DNA of 64,000 nucleotides from Lyophyllum atratum (taxonomy: Eukaryota; Basidiomycota; Agaricomycetes; Agaricales; Lyophyllaceae), in assembly GCA_014905825.1 (NCBI GenBank), contig JACGCN010000010.1, positions 558,001 to 622,000 on the forward strand, given 5' to 3'. Made by a program: the position numbers and the translations under genes. Within the stretch, counting starts at the first letter, position 1; each line of letters opens with the position of its first letter. The notes beneath the pieces were generated by a model. The model saw only the letters and a list, made by a program, of their open reading frames with translations, searched no databases and had not been told where the DNA came from. Positions 43,195 to 55,249 of the stretch are shown here, piece after piece.

Positions 43195-43547
43195 TCCGTC
43201 TCCAATCACAGGTGCCTTTAGCGCTGTCGTGTAGGGGTCTTGGTGGGTGCCTGGGGGGCTGGGATGGCTCTTCTCACCACCGGTGGGCTACGTGAAAAAA
43301 AAACGGAGTAGACGGCCGGGGCACGAACGGGGGGAGGGTGAGTGGCGGGGTGGGCAGAGATGACCTGCACTAGCAGTGTCCGGCGGTGAGGAGGTCGGGT
43401 GGGACGGTGAGCAGGGCTTTGAGAATATCGATGGTGGTGGGCAGTGTACTAGATAACGTCTTGTTGATCCCTTCCCAAGTCCAAAACCGGCAAACATCGG
43501 AGCGTGGGAACTCTTTTTTCGCGCCACTTGCGATTTTTTTTTCCAAG
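43195..43547. other. PP1 upstream region
   Basis: About 350 bp between the PP1 start codon and the first terminal-exon repeat. Contains an A-rich tract near 43297; presumed PP1 promoter and 5' leader. Confidence 0.45.
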
Positions 43548-43548
43548 T

Positions 43549-44775
43549 AGGACGTGTACAGTTTTTTTCTAGCAGTGTACATACAGGCTATCTTGTTGTA
43601 GATACAGTAGCAATAAAAGTGTGAGTAGCAGATCAGGTCAGGGATAGCACAAAATAGCAAGTGCAGATAGTATGTAAAGGCGGTGCAAATGCTGTGATGC
43701 TCATATATGAACGCATTATGAACTCCTCCTCCTCCTCCTCCATGTAGTTCATGCGACGCGCTCAGAGCTCATTGGCAGCTGTAACATTCACCCTATCAGC
43801 TGGTGCAGGCCATGATTCAGCCGCCGAAGGCTGGGTGACAGTATCGTCGCAGGCCGTCGATTACTGCGCCTCTTCCTAAATAGGACGTGTACAATTTTTT
43901 TTCTAGCAGTGTACATACAAGCTATCTTGTTGTAGATACAATAGCAATAAAAGTGTGAGTAGCAGATCAGGTCAGGGTAACAAAAAATGGCAAGTGCAGA
44001 TAGTAAGGTAGCACCCGGGGCGGTGCAAATGCTGTGATGTTCATATGCTGAACACCCTATAGTCTATGCGACGCGCTCAGAGCTCATTGGTAGCTGCGAG
44101 GGATACTGTCACGCAGCTCTCGGCGCCTGAATCCCGGCATGCAACAGCTGATCTAAAAAGGACGTGTACAGTTTTTTTTCTAGCAATGTACATACAGGCT
44201 ATCTTGTTGTAGATACATTAGCAATAAAAGTGTGAGTGGCAGATCAGGTCAGGGATAACAAAAAATAGCAAGTGCAGATAGTAAGGTAGCACAGGCGGTG
44301 CAAATGCTGTGATACTCATATGCTGAACACCATGTAGCTCATGCGACGCGCTCAGAACTCATTGGTAGCTGTAACATTCACCCTATCAGCTATTACAGGC
44401 CAAGCTTCAGCCGCCGAAGGCTGGGTGACAGTATCCGTCGCAGGCCGTCGATTACGGCGCCTCTTTCTAAATAGGACGTGTACAATTTTTTTCCAGCAGT
44501 GTACATACAGGCTATCTCGTTGTACATACAGTAGCAATTAAAACATGAGTAGCAGATCAGGTCAGTGATAACAAAAAAAGCAAGTGTAGATAGTAAAGTA
44601 GCACCTAGGCGGTGCAAATGCTGTGATGCTCCTCCTCCTCCACGTAGTTCACGCGACGCCATTCGTAGCTGTACCATTCCCCCTCTCAGCAGCTCCAGCC
44701 CTGGCCTCACCCGCCTCAGGCTGCGCAACAGTAACAGTATCCGTCACAGGCCTCCGATTCCTCCTCCTCCTCCTC
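43549..44775 (-). repeat. Tandem array of a gene's terminal exon plus 3' flank (about 4 copies)
   Basis: Four direct copies start with AGGACGTGTACA/AT at about 43548, 43882, 44159 and 44473, spaced 334, 277 and 314 bp. Each contains CTATCTTGTTGTAGATACA, AGCAGATCAGGTCAG, GGCGGTGCAAATGCTGTGAT and, on the minus strand, a sequence related to the last coding exon of the PH-domain gene. That coding-like part (RRRNRRP.TDTVT ... NVTATNEF in copy 3) resembles the true end ([13 protein letters not shown] ... NGTATNG). The copy nearest 44648 carries the real stop codon; the other three are downstream duplicates, so the unit is gene tail plus 3' flank. Confidence 0.82.
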
Positions 44776-47700
44776 CTCGGGAACAACGGGCCCTTAGGCA
44801 TCAGCCTCTCATCCAAGTCCAGCGCAACATTCGCCGACGCCTGCAACGCCTACCCCCCAAAAAAACAAAAAAAACATAAGTCCCCATCTCCAGAAAATAA
44901 AGGATAAAGCACCCAAAGAAAGGAAAACCCACCTCAATCCACTTAACCACATCCCCCACATCCCGCGCCTGCAACAAAAACTGCTCCCCCTCCACCCTCA
45001 CCCTAATCACATTCTTCCTCTTCACATAATCGTTCCCCAGCCCGCTCTCCGCGTTCTGCATCGTATACGCCCGAATCAGGTCCTTAGGGTCGGGGTCCAG
45101 TGGCTGTTCCTCCCGTGACGCAGTCCTTGGTGCGTGGCTCACCGACGACGACGAGGGCGAGGCGACCGAGAGGTGCGACGAATCCGACACCGACAGCGCC
45201 GACCCCGACCCAGAGCTCGGGATATTAAGCGACGGCCTCGGCGACCGAGGCCTAGGCTGCGCCCCCGCCGCCTCACTACTCGATCGCCCATGTCCATGCC
45301 CCTTCGACGGTCTGAGCAGCACGGCCAAGTTAAGCCTCGAGCGCGTCGCGGGCGGGTTCGGCTGTGGCTGGGCTCGCGAGGGTGGTGGTGGCTGCCCAGG
45401 GACATACGGGTGCTCCCCGCTGAGGTGCGGCTGCGTCCTCGCGGGCGTAACAGGCGTCACCGGCGTCGAAGGCCGCACTACAAGCTCCGTCTGCCCCTCT
45501 CCCCCCTCCCCATCTCCCTCCCCCACCTTCCTTACCCTCTCCCCCCCTCCTCCTCCCCCTCCCCCTCCTGCCCCCACTCCCACCCCTCCCATCCCCACCG
45601 CACCTCCAACCGAAGAAGGCACCACGGCACTAACATCCCCCACCCCCACCTTCCTCTCCCACCACTCCCCCAACGCCCCCACCCCCCCGCCCCTCGGCGG
45701 ACACCGATACACCTTCAACGCCGTCCCCTCCACCACACACATCACCCGCCTCCACTTCCTATCCCTCGCCTGCACCCCCGCCGCCGCAAACTCCATCTTC
45801 CGGGGTACGATCCCTCTCATATATATCCCGTTGGTGTACGCCGGGAGGCGTTCGCGCCCCTCGTCGTCCCTGGGCTCGATGGATATGAACGCGGACATGG
45901 GGTGCATGAATGGGTGCTGCCCTGGTCCCGGGCCGAGGAAGGAGGGGAAGGAGGGGTAGGGAGGCGGCGGGGAGGTGGATGAGACGAAGGTGGGCATGGA
46001 GCGCCGGCGGCGGAGGGGGTGCGGGGGGGCGGGGTCGTAGGGCGGGGCTTTGCTCGTGCGTTTGTGCGTTGCGAGGGGCGTGGACCCGTCCATCGGGGAC
46101 ACACCACCCGCCTCGTCCCCACCCTTGGCTTTAAGCACATTCGTGTCTTTGTCTTTGTGCTCCACAACAGTCGTGCCAGCCAAAGCCGTATCCCCATCCC
46201 TGCTCGTGTCCCTCTTCGTGTCCCATTCCCGCAAAGCAAGCGCCTTGGACACCCGCCTCCTCCTCCTCTCCTCCTCCTCCGCCACCCCCTGCTCAACCCG
46301 CACCATCATCTCCACCCCCTCCCTCCTCTCCACCGCCCTCATATCGATCAAACTCCTCGAGGCACGCTTATACATCCCCGGCCTCGTGGGCGTGGGTGCC
46401 TCGCCCCCACCACCTTCGGGCCTGGGCGTCCGCAACCCTAAACTGTCCGTGCGGCGCGGCAACTGCAGCCTCGCACGCGCAGAGAAGTAGTCCCCGTACG
46501 GCGCTCCGGACGTCGGGGTCTTTGTCGTGTCTCTTCCCTCCTCCTCCCCCGCCCCCTCCTCTCCATCCTCCAGGTCATCCCGCTGCCTCGCCTTCCCCTT
46601 CCCCTTCCCCTTCATATCCCCAGGAGGCGGACGATCCAAGAACGACAAATCCATCCTCGTCGTGTCCACCTCCGGCAACCGATCTCGCTCCCGCCCCGAG
46701 ATGGAAGCAGAGTGCGGATCCAAGCTCATCCTCGACCCCACACTATCCACGCTGGGCCTGTGCAGGTGGTCCTCATCCATATCCGACTCTCCAAGCTCAA
46801 AGACATGGCTCAGCGCACTCCCACTCCGCTCTGTATCATCCACATCCTCATCTCCATCCCCATCCCCATCCATATCCTCATCTCCCTCCCCCTCCTCCCC
46901 CTCCCCCTCCCCCTCCCCATCCTCCTCATCTCTTCGGCGTAACCCATCATGCGGCAACTCCGGCATACTCCTCAGTCCCGTCCCCACCCCCGGGCGTGGC
47001 GTCGCAGAGGAAGAGGACGAAGGGGGCAGGGTAGGGAGGTTAAGCAAGGGCAACGGCGGTGGACGCAGTATAACGCTCGGGGAGAGCCTTGCCGCCGCCC
47101 CCCCGCCTGTACTCGTGCCTTCGTACATCGTCAGGCTGAAGCGGTGCGAGTGCGGGGGGAGGGTGAGGCGCGGGGCTGTGTCGCGCCGCGTTGAGGGTGG
47201 GGCGTGGGGTCTGGTGTTAGAGTTAGAGTGGGAGTGCGAGGTGGAAGGGACGAGGGCGGTGGGGGGTGGGACGGCTGATTCGGAGGCGGGGCGGTGGGAG
47301 AGGGCTGGGGCTAGGACAGGAGCTAGCCGAGCCTGGGGTGGCGTCGGTGTGTGCGTATGGGGCTTGGGGGGCGGCATCGGCGGTGGCGGCTCGGATCGCG
47401 TGGAGGGGCCATCGAATACATTGGAATGCGGGGTCGGCGGGTCCTGCAGGCGCGAACGGGACGCCCTGCGTGTGAAGATGCGTGCAGGGGACAACCCCGT
47501 TCCTGACGTGTTCGTGTCAATTTTGGGCTTGGCTTGCTTCCCTCCACCGGAAGACGAACGTGGCCTGGGTAATGGCGGAGATGATGTTGCATGGGATGTG
47601 TGCGCGGGGGAGGCAGAGGAGGAGGACTCGGGCACGTCGGATATGACTATGGAGGGGGTTGTCCTGTGTTTCGTGGGCGGTGCGGGTGTGGGTGTGGGTG

Positions 47701-48305
47701 TGGAATTAGTTGTAGTTTGGGAATTATTATGTTTTCCACTATCGTTATTGTGCCACACTGAGGACGCCTCCGTCCCCCTTGTGGGGAGTCCGTCAATGCT
47801 CGGGCCCCGAGAACTTCGAGTAGCCGGAGGGGTAGACGCCGACGCCGTGCCCTGGTCCGCCCCACCCATGCTCCTTCTAAACTCGCTGCCAGAAGGCGAG
47901 CCCGACTGGGACGAGTCCTCCCCGTCGCCCGACCCAGGACCAGGAACAAAAGGCTCCACCAGCATATTGCCCATCGAGAGCATGGGGTGGGACATGTACG
48001 GCTTCACGCCGGGGCCGTCGAGGGAGCGTGTGTGGGCGGGGTACGGGTGGTCGCGGGACTCATCTTTCAGCAAGGATTTGCGGCTGGTGAGGCGGAGGCG
48101 GCCTTTGAAGTTGGTCACTCGCTGCAGGATCCTGCTCGCGCGGGACTTATGGTGGATTGCCGAAGGTCAAGAATTTAGAATAAGCATCACGAGGAAGGGG
48201 AGGGGTGTGACTTACGGGTGGATTGGGCGGGCGGATCTGCATGACGGATTGGGAGCGCGAGTGGTGGTCCATGGTTGCAATGGGCTGGACGAGACCAGGT
48301 GGCAT
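44649..48305 (-). CDS. PH-domain protein with long disordered regions
   Basis: Three exons: 48305-48216, 48145-44933 and 44849-44649, 1167 residues, all junctions in phase 0. The N-terminal [19 protein letters not shown] precedes [16 protein letters not shown] very long Ser/Pro-rich, partly acidic (ED-rich near 46850) disordered region follows. A PH domain begins around 45775 ([22 protein letters not shown]). It is interrupted by about 200 low-complexity residues (Gly runs, poly-S/P) and completed by [36 protein letters not shown] (44933-45096) and [14 protein letters not shown]. Lipid or membrane binding is inferred. The end has a basic run of arginines. The annotated start at 48305 is the first in-frame ATG; an in-frame GTG lies at 48329. 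Similar split-PH proteins exist in basidiomycetes, without known function. A 602-residue antisense frame over this gene is a composition artefact. Confidence 0.75.
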
Positions 48306-48782
48306 GGATTGGCGGGCAGGTGGATGCACATATAAGGTTGAATCACGATCAGATCAGACAGCGAAGCGCCGTGCACGGGAGGCTGCGGTTTGAAGTAGGC
48401 AGATATCAATGACAACAGTTAATTCGAGGCAGTGCGGCTGCCAAGGGATACTCGTGTAGATTGGGCGAGAGGAACAGTCGGGACAGATAGTTTACCAAGT
48501 GTATACAATGGCTCGGCACCATTCGGCGGAGAATACACCCGCCTCCCCCATCACCCACCCCATCCCTGCGTCATTACATACCAGCCTCATGCTTGCTATC
48601 CATTAATAAACCACTGCGCCTGCACTAGCGGCACCTCTATCAACTCGTTTCATCATTTTTTTCTCTCGACAGTGACGTCAGTTTAGTCGGACAAATTCGA
48701 AATTGACGTTGTGCCTCGCGGTGGACGCAGTGCATTGTAATTAACTCTATTGCTGCGCATTGCCAGGCGCGCGCATTCATTC
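48306..48782. other. Intergenic
   Basis: About 0.5 kb between two minus-strand genes; only short frames. Contains the presumed PH-gene promoter; no repeat or RNA seen. Confidence 0.4.
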
Positions 48783-50026
48783 TCAATCCACGTCTCCTCC
48801 AGCGCTAGCCTCCTTCCCATCATCACCCCCCTCCTCCCCCTCCTCATCCTTAACCATCTCAATAGCCACACACCAAAACACCGCCCCCCACGGCCCGTCC
48901 CCCTCCCCCCTCTCCTCCCCCTCCTTCTTCCTTTCACAGCACATAAACCTCACAGGCTGCCCATCCCAATACTTGACCAGATCAAATGATATCCCACCCG
49001 GCAACCTTAGCGACAACGTCGGGGTAAACTCTATAAAGCCATAGCAGAAATCCGTCGTAATCACGTCCTGCAAGGAATCATGATAAGATGAGCGCGATTA
49101 AGAGAAAGACTCAGGAGAGAGACGTACCTCCGGCCCAAAGGTGATCTTCTTCCGATTCTCACTGCTACTGAAATACGCCCTCCGCGCCGCCGCGTCCTCC
49201 AGCCCCAGCCCCTCCGCCTCCGACCCCTTCGCAGCGTCCCCACCCTCATTCCCCGACGATCGCCCCCCAGCAAGATGCAGCTGCGACGTATCATCTTCTA
49301 TCGATTCACGCGGGGGGAAGGGTTCTTCCTTGCGTTCTCCTCCCTGTCCGGGGTCCCGCGGGAGGCGCTGGTGCTTCAAGTGTGGCATGGTCGAGAGGAG
49401 GGGGGATAGAGCCCACGGCTTCGTCGGGGACGTGAGGTCGTGCTCGAGCGTTGGGTCCATATAGCTTTAATACCATACCATACCGTGATGTTAGCATACT
49501 CTCATTCAATTTCCAGATAATTTGAGGGGCACATGTATGCGCGGCTGGGACTCACTGCATGAATTTGAGTGCTGCACCGGATCCCCAGGGGAGATGCAGA
49601 GGCCTATCGAACGTATTCCCAAACAAGATGTCGTCCGCCGAGATGGGGTGCAGAAACCGGCCTGTCGCCCCCCCCAACACAAAATATCGATACCAGTACT
49701 CAACACTACAAGATAAAAAACCCACCTCGAACCTGAATACTCCACGTAACCCCCCTCCTCTCCTCCCTCTCAAAATACTCCCTCTCCTTCCCCCTCTCCC
49801 CCTCCCCCTCTCCCTCCTTCCCCCTCTCCCCCTCCCTCTCCCTATCCCCATCCCCATCGCGCCCGGGGAGCCCCTTGATATACGCGACGACCTCGCCCTC
49901 GAAGCGGTGGGAGGAGAGCTTGTACGGCTGCGCGGTGTTGACGAGGTGGGTGATGTCTTGGAGGTGGGTGAGGGAGGTGCCGGCGGAGACGCGGAGGTGC
50001 GTTCCAGGGGTGGGGGTGGTGGACAT
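48783..50026 (-). CDS. DUF1769-domain protein
   Basis: Four exons: 50026-49726, 49661-49556, 49464-49128 and 49067-48783, 342 residues, phases agree. It matches the fungal DUF1769 family: LRVSAGTSL near the start, YIKGLPGR, GVTWSIQVRGRF, ADDILFGNTFDRPL, GSGAALKFM, YMDPTLEHDL, KPWALSPLLSTMPHL, FPPRESIEDDTSQLHL, AYFSSSENRKKITFGPE, DVITTDFCYGFIEF, SLRLPGGISFDLVKYWDGQPVRF and VFWCVAIEM. The function of the family is unknown; it is soluble and cytoplasmic by appearance, without signal or membrane segments. An acidic/Glu-Arg-rich low-complexity insert (about 49770-49860, [14 protein letters not shown] repeats) lengthens the first exon. Confidence 0.88.
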
Positions 50027-51680
50027 GGGTGTGGTGATGGTGGGGGAAGGTGAGTGGGGTGGGGTGGTGGTGTTGGGATTGATGTTAAAATGGCTGGGTG
50101 CTATGTATGCAGGTCACGGTGGCAGGTGGCAGGTAACCGTCCGGATATCGCCACGGAAAAGCAAGTCACGACGCTTCGACGCGGATGCTAAGGTTACTTG
50201 TGGCGATCCAACTTCCCTAATCGTCTGCAACAGTGCAAGTTGTCGAGATGGTACGATACGACGACGTCAGAATTTAAGAATAGCGCGTATGGGAAATAGG
50301 GATCGAGCGTTAATAATAGATTTTCTGGCCATGGGAGTCATCATGGTCATGGGGGGAAGGATCCAGGGAATGGAAGGAAGGAAGGTGCTGATCATGACGT
50401 CGTGGGTACCCCGCAACCAAAGCGGAAGCTGTTTTCGCAGGCCGGGATCAAGGCTCAAGCAGTGATCAAGCCGGGAGCGCATCATCCCGGCCGTGGCGCG
50501 CTGGTCGACATTCCCCGTTCAAGGTCCTCTCACCAGCTCTCACCACGCACGCTCAGGATATTTAGGCCAGAACTTGAAGATTCTTCCTCGCATAGTGACT
50601 GCTATAGCTACGAAATACCCACAGGAGATACTCAAAAAATCACCCTGACGAAAAGAAAAGGCGCCTTGATAGTCCAGGACTACAACGCTCCTTCCATCCA
50701 GTCTTCATCCGTTGCGGGCTCTAGGGCCTTCAGCAGAACAGGAAGCATGCACCGCGGCGGCGAATGCCAAGACTGGAATCTGGTGCAACGTTGAGGATTT
50801 AGTTCTACTATCATCAAAAGTCATTGCATACATGTACTCAGTACAGACCTCACAGATAAATTCTAGCAGGGCTTAGCTTGAGCTACATATATCATTTACA
50901 TCGAGTATTTGCTCCACCAAAAGGGCGCCTTCCAACTTGAAGTCCATCACCATCGCAAGTCCTCGTAGTATCCATTCTTATCCTCAGCGTTCACGTACCA
51001 CCCGAATTTGAGTATGTCCGACTCATGATGCCGGCGCCAATGCGATCATCATCGTGACCCCACCGATTACCCCGTCAAAAATCGACGAAGCGCGCACATC
51101 GAGAGTCTTCACGTGTGGCGCGACTGGAATCTCGTCTTGCGCCAGCAAACGATGGAGGATGGGTCATGGCGCAAGGCTATGTGGGAGAGATACATGCTTG
51201 ACTTGACCCAATAGAGGAGTCCGGCGAGTGTGAGAGTGGGGTTGCCGTGCAGGATGCTCGTGGAGCGCATCTCACGAATTTTAAGCCATACTACGCGGGA
51301 GCGATCGAAGGAGCGCTCCCAGCATAAGCCTATGCACTCCTGCTAAGGACGGTCCTGGGGCATGTAGCGGATTCAAGGCTTGTGTTGAGCGGATACTAGC
51401 CCGAGCTGAGTGCGAGGGGTCGCACTCTGGTGGGGCATCGTCAAGATCACAGCAGGGGGACTGAAGCTTCCAGAAACAGATTATATGGTGGTCTGCCTAT
51501 TCAATGATTAGCAGTCCTTGTCCAGGCAAAAAATTATTGGGACATAGGGAGAATGGGGCATTTTTCATCAGAGTCGACCATTACGGACTCGGAGAATGCA
51601 ATACAGAAATAGTTGCGAGAAGGCGATACGTCACTGCACACCCGTTATCCAGGGTGATTCGAGTATCGCGAAGGCAGCTA
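50027..51680. other. Gene-poor region upstream of the TIR element
   Basis: About 1.65 kb. A 130-residue frame (50402-50794 plus) exists but has no family features and starts amid simple sequence. No gene supported. Confidence 0.4.
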
Positions 51681-51707
51681 CAGTCTTTCACCGGTCCTTG
51701 ACACACC
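51681..51707 (+). repeat. Left terminal inverted repeat
   Basis: Left arm of the 695-bp element; reverse complement of 52349-52375 except at one base. Confidence 0.8.
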
Positions 51708-52348
51708 ACCACTCCTTGACACAAAGGCCGATTTTTCCACTTCAACTTGCTCAACTGCCTCGGAGTTTTTTCTATAGGCAAATAATATAATATATCTATC
51801 TGATCTCTGAACGTAGAGGATGTCTGCTGCCTCGGTCCATCTGTGTTGAGACATCAGTTCAGAATTTCAGAAAACATGAAATTTTGTTGTGCTATATCTG
51901 CAGATGCAGAGGAACTTCCAGGAAACTCTGACTCATAGATGGTAAGTCATATGAAATGGTCCCTTTTCATCGCATACTATGTGCTTCCTCTGACTTAGGT
52001 GTGGAAACTGAAGGGTTTGACTGTTTCGACGATGAAATGTCCTCCACACAGTCACGTCACAGTTGCTAAATCGGGTCTCGCGTATGATGATCAAAGTTCA
52101 TCGAACGTCGGTTGCCTCGAAATTCTGCGCCTGTTTTGGTTGTCACGCCTGATGTGACCTGTGTGTCAAGGACTAAAATTTTGTTGATAAGGACATTCTG
52201 CACAGATGTTCTTCATCGTCCATACTCCTCTCCGTCGATAGCGAGTTTCAATAGCTACACTACATGTTGACACCCTAATCCAAGATATTGCCAACTCTGA
52301 TTTCCTTTTGCCTCTCCAAAAGAAATTTCCGACGGGCATCTTTATTTG

Positions 52349-52375
52349 GGTGTGTCAAGGACTGGTGAAAGACTG
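52349..52375 (-). repeat. Right terminal inverted repeat
   Basis: Right arm of the same element, ending at ...GACTG before the flanking TA. Confidence 0.8.
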
Positions 52376-53746
52376 TACGTGTTAAGAACAGGAAGGAAGA
52401 AAAGTCCATTCGAGAGGAAGGATCGCACCCATATAACACGCGGCTATAGCTCGTTAAACTTCCAATGGGGGTTTCATTTTTCGATGCGTGCCTTGGATTT
52501 TGTCCAGGCACCTCGTAACGTCGCGTCCTTCGGACAATGCGAGCACATAGAAAGCGACATCAGGCACGAAATGATAGGGATCTTTCGTCCTTGTGCGGTT
52601 GACTTGATTGAACGAGGAAGGATAGGGAAGGATAAACCAATGGATTCACAGTGATGCCCAAGATGGGAGGCGGCGGTGGGATTGCCTGAACCCGACTCGA
52701 AAAGTGGATCAAACAGATATTATGTGAGCGGGGCCCGTCAGGCGAAAAGCTCATTCACTGAGAAAAGGGCTCACGTGGCGGAAGAATAAGCCCTTTTCTA
52801 GATTTGGGTGAACCTGAAGAGGCCTAAGCGGATGACTGTCGTGAGGTCATATACCGTCCTCATCGGTGTGCCAGTTGGCCACAAGAAGATGCTAAAGTAA
52901 GAGCACTAATTTGAAGGGCAACTCAAATCGCCTAGTGGGTTATGGAGTCGAGGTCCAAGAGTTCTGACATGCTTGGTCCTACAGATAGTCGAAGCAAGAC
53001 AGAAAATCGATGTTAGCTTAGCCATGATAGCTATCTGGTCTCGCCGGTTTAGTGGTAAGCAAGCGAGTAGAGGCGAGGAAAGAAGCATCATGATCATAAT
53101 GCGGTACGTAGAAGCCAATATTAAAGGTGTGCACGACTTCACCTTCTATAGGAAAAATGGAGAGGAGACGATCAACTGCTGTGGCCGGGCGCTGATCAAG
53201 ACACACGAACCTGCATTTCTTTACTTAGCGTCCAGGCTTCGAGTATACGAATTTGGTCGTTTTCGTTGACCAAGGCGGTGCGGGACCACAGAAAGGAGTC
53301 ATTCCATTGGTTCTTTGGGATCGTGAGTCACAATAACGGGTGAGCAGTAAGCGGTAAGCGTTAAGGCTGCGAGATACATCCATGTTCTGACGACGCGTGA
53401 GACGAGATTTGGGAGACTCGGTGGGTGAGAATATGCTTGATGAGGCATCAGACGCCGATTGAGCGCCCGATTATCGATGATCGTGGAGAGCTGATAAGAC
53501 TTCCAGAAGCTGTTCATAAACGGCACAGGACCTCGCCGAGGTAAGTTCTGTAAGTCTACGCAGGAGGCGCCCAAAAGCTCGGAGACTGCCAGTTCGCGGG
53601 AGAAGTTGGAAGATATTTGCTTTTCATCGACCCTGACTCCGCTCCGACGGAGGTTGAATTGAGGTTAGTATGATGGATTTTAGAAGTTTAGCACCATTGG
53701 AGCACAGCCGAATGTCGTTGTATTCCCAACTCTCAGCTGCTCCCCA
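52376..53746. other. Gene-poor region between the element and the deaminase gene
   Basis: About 1.4 kb without a supportable gene. Short frames near 52973-53269 and 53299-53574 have no recognisable family. The 3' part must carry the deaminase promoter. Confidence 0.4.
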
Positions 53747-55249
53747 ATGCCACCTCCACCGAGCCTGAAGCGCAAGCGTCGCGATCCAGCAGCACTACGG
53801 GGCGGCTTTGACAGCCTGCAGCTTGATTTCCTAGCTGGTCTACGCATAGTGGAGCAGCTGGGGACAGCACGACCGACCAAGCACGACAGCTATTTCGAGC
53901 ACGATGATGAGCTGATTAGCAGCCTTAACTGGATCTCTCTCCTCCTCGAAACCGACTCCTCCGCTCCGCAGCGCGACATCGCGGTGGCACTCTCTGCCGA
54001 GAGAGGTCGCATTACCATCCATTTAGCGAAGGCAAACGCACAGCTGCCCACCAGAGAGGAGCGCGAGCGTCTCGCTACCCTGATGCGAACCCTGCGCCTG
54101 GCCATACAACTGGACCAATGCGACAGTAACCTCATGGCCAACCGATTTACGGACATGATGTCTGGAGACACGTTGCCCGAGATTTCCCGGAAATTACATC
54201 GTATAGGCACAGTGCAGGGCCGCGCTCCAGAGAAGAACTGGGAACATTTTCTCAGTTTGTTACCTATATGGCGACAAAGCCGTTCGAAGGGTGAGAGATC
54301 GCCTGGTTTCATCCAACTGGCGAAGAGGATCCATGGGGTGGTACATGGTGCCAAATACGCAAATGCGGAGATGATAGACACCATGAAGAGCTTCATACTG
54401 TACGACCAAGGCAAGCCTATCGAGAAGATGAACGCTGAGGAGAAGTCGAGATTCACGACACTCGTGATGGTCACAAGCGCACTCATGATCTCCTCAGACT
54501 TCTTCAACGACCTCATAACACCAGGAGCTCGCTTCCATGAGAAATTAGACCACGATGACCGTCCGTAAAATTTTGCCAAGCTTCCCCGCCACGAGTTGAC
54601 ACAGATTTATACAGTTATTTTCATGTATGAGGTGTACCGTCGCATCTACGATGTTGCGCGTTACTGGCTCGGCTGTTCCAGCTTCTCTACCACTGGCATC
54701 CCATTCCTCGCTGAGGCTCTCGGTGACGAAGGCATCGACCAATTTCTAAGGAGCAAAGGCGGTATAACCGTACAGTGGATTGTGCGAAGCCACAGACAGG
54801 CCCCGCGAACATATTACTGGGCCGCATCTCCGGAAGTCAAAGTCCGACGCCTCCTTGGCCTCGATGCCTTGGCGCTGGAAGCCATGGAAAGTCACTATTA
54901 CGATAACATGGCTCAACGCGAGGAAGTGACGAGTCTATGGACCAAGGGCAAGGCTGTCACGCCGATCCTTCATTCCGAGCTGCAGCTCATTCAATACCTC
55001 GAGCGACGCGATATCCCAGTCGTAGGTAAGTCGATAGGGATGAACCAGCCACCGTGCTGGGCGTGCCATGTTTACATGAAGAATGCGGGCCCAGAGCCAC
55101 GGTGGAGGATGACGCATACGACGGGGAGGCCTCGAGGGCCATGGATGATTCCGCCTGGATGTTCGAACGAGCTCGCGGCGGGTTTGCTGCGGCTCTTGGA
55201 CAAGAGGGTTTTCGCTGCTGTTGAGGAGTATGGCTACGAATGCTGTTAG
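53747..55249 (+). CDS. OTT_1508-like deaminase-fold protein
   Basis: Two exons, 53747-54560 and 54615-55249, 482 residues; intron GTCCGT...ACAG in phase 1. Start MPPPPSLKRKRR gives a basic, possibly nuclear-targeting N-terminus. The first 270 residues are helical with no known name. The C-terminal part has the zinc-binding signature of the cytidine-deaminase fold: HSELQLI (His391, Glu393) followed 26 residues later by PCWACHVYM (Cys419 and Cys422). This arrangement is characteristic of the OTT_1508-like deaminase family found in fungi and a few bacteria, related to nucleic-acid or base deaminases and toxin deaminases. Catalysis is expected from the complete H-E/CxxC set, but substrate is unknown. 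The basic N-terminus suggests nucleic acid contact; this is inference. Confidence 0.75.

Larger units (their letters stand above)
51681..52375 (+). mobile_element. Non-autonomous DNA element with 27-bp TIRs (Tc1/mariner/pogo-like MITE)
   Basis: Ends carry a 27-bp terminal inverted repeat, left 51681-51707 starting CAGTCTTTCACCGG, right 52349-52375 ending in GGTGAAAGACTG; one mismatch. TA dinucleotides lie immediately outside both ends (51679-51680 and 52376-52377), the insertion target of Tc1/mariner-superfamily elements. Subterminal copies of CCTTGACACA occur near 51713 and, inverted, near 52162. The 695-bp body has no transposase-like frame, so any mobility would need a transposase from elsewhere. 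Strand is arbitrary. Confidence 0.8.

Noticed and set aside
46527..48335. 602-residue open frame on the plus strand opposite the PH-domain gene
   Set aside because: It lies antisense to a gene with matching protein features and arises from GC-rich low-complexity codons; no family resemblance.
50402..50794. 130-residue plus-strand open frame
   Set aside because: No family features or upstream promoter signs; treated as chance.
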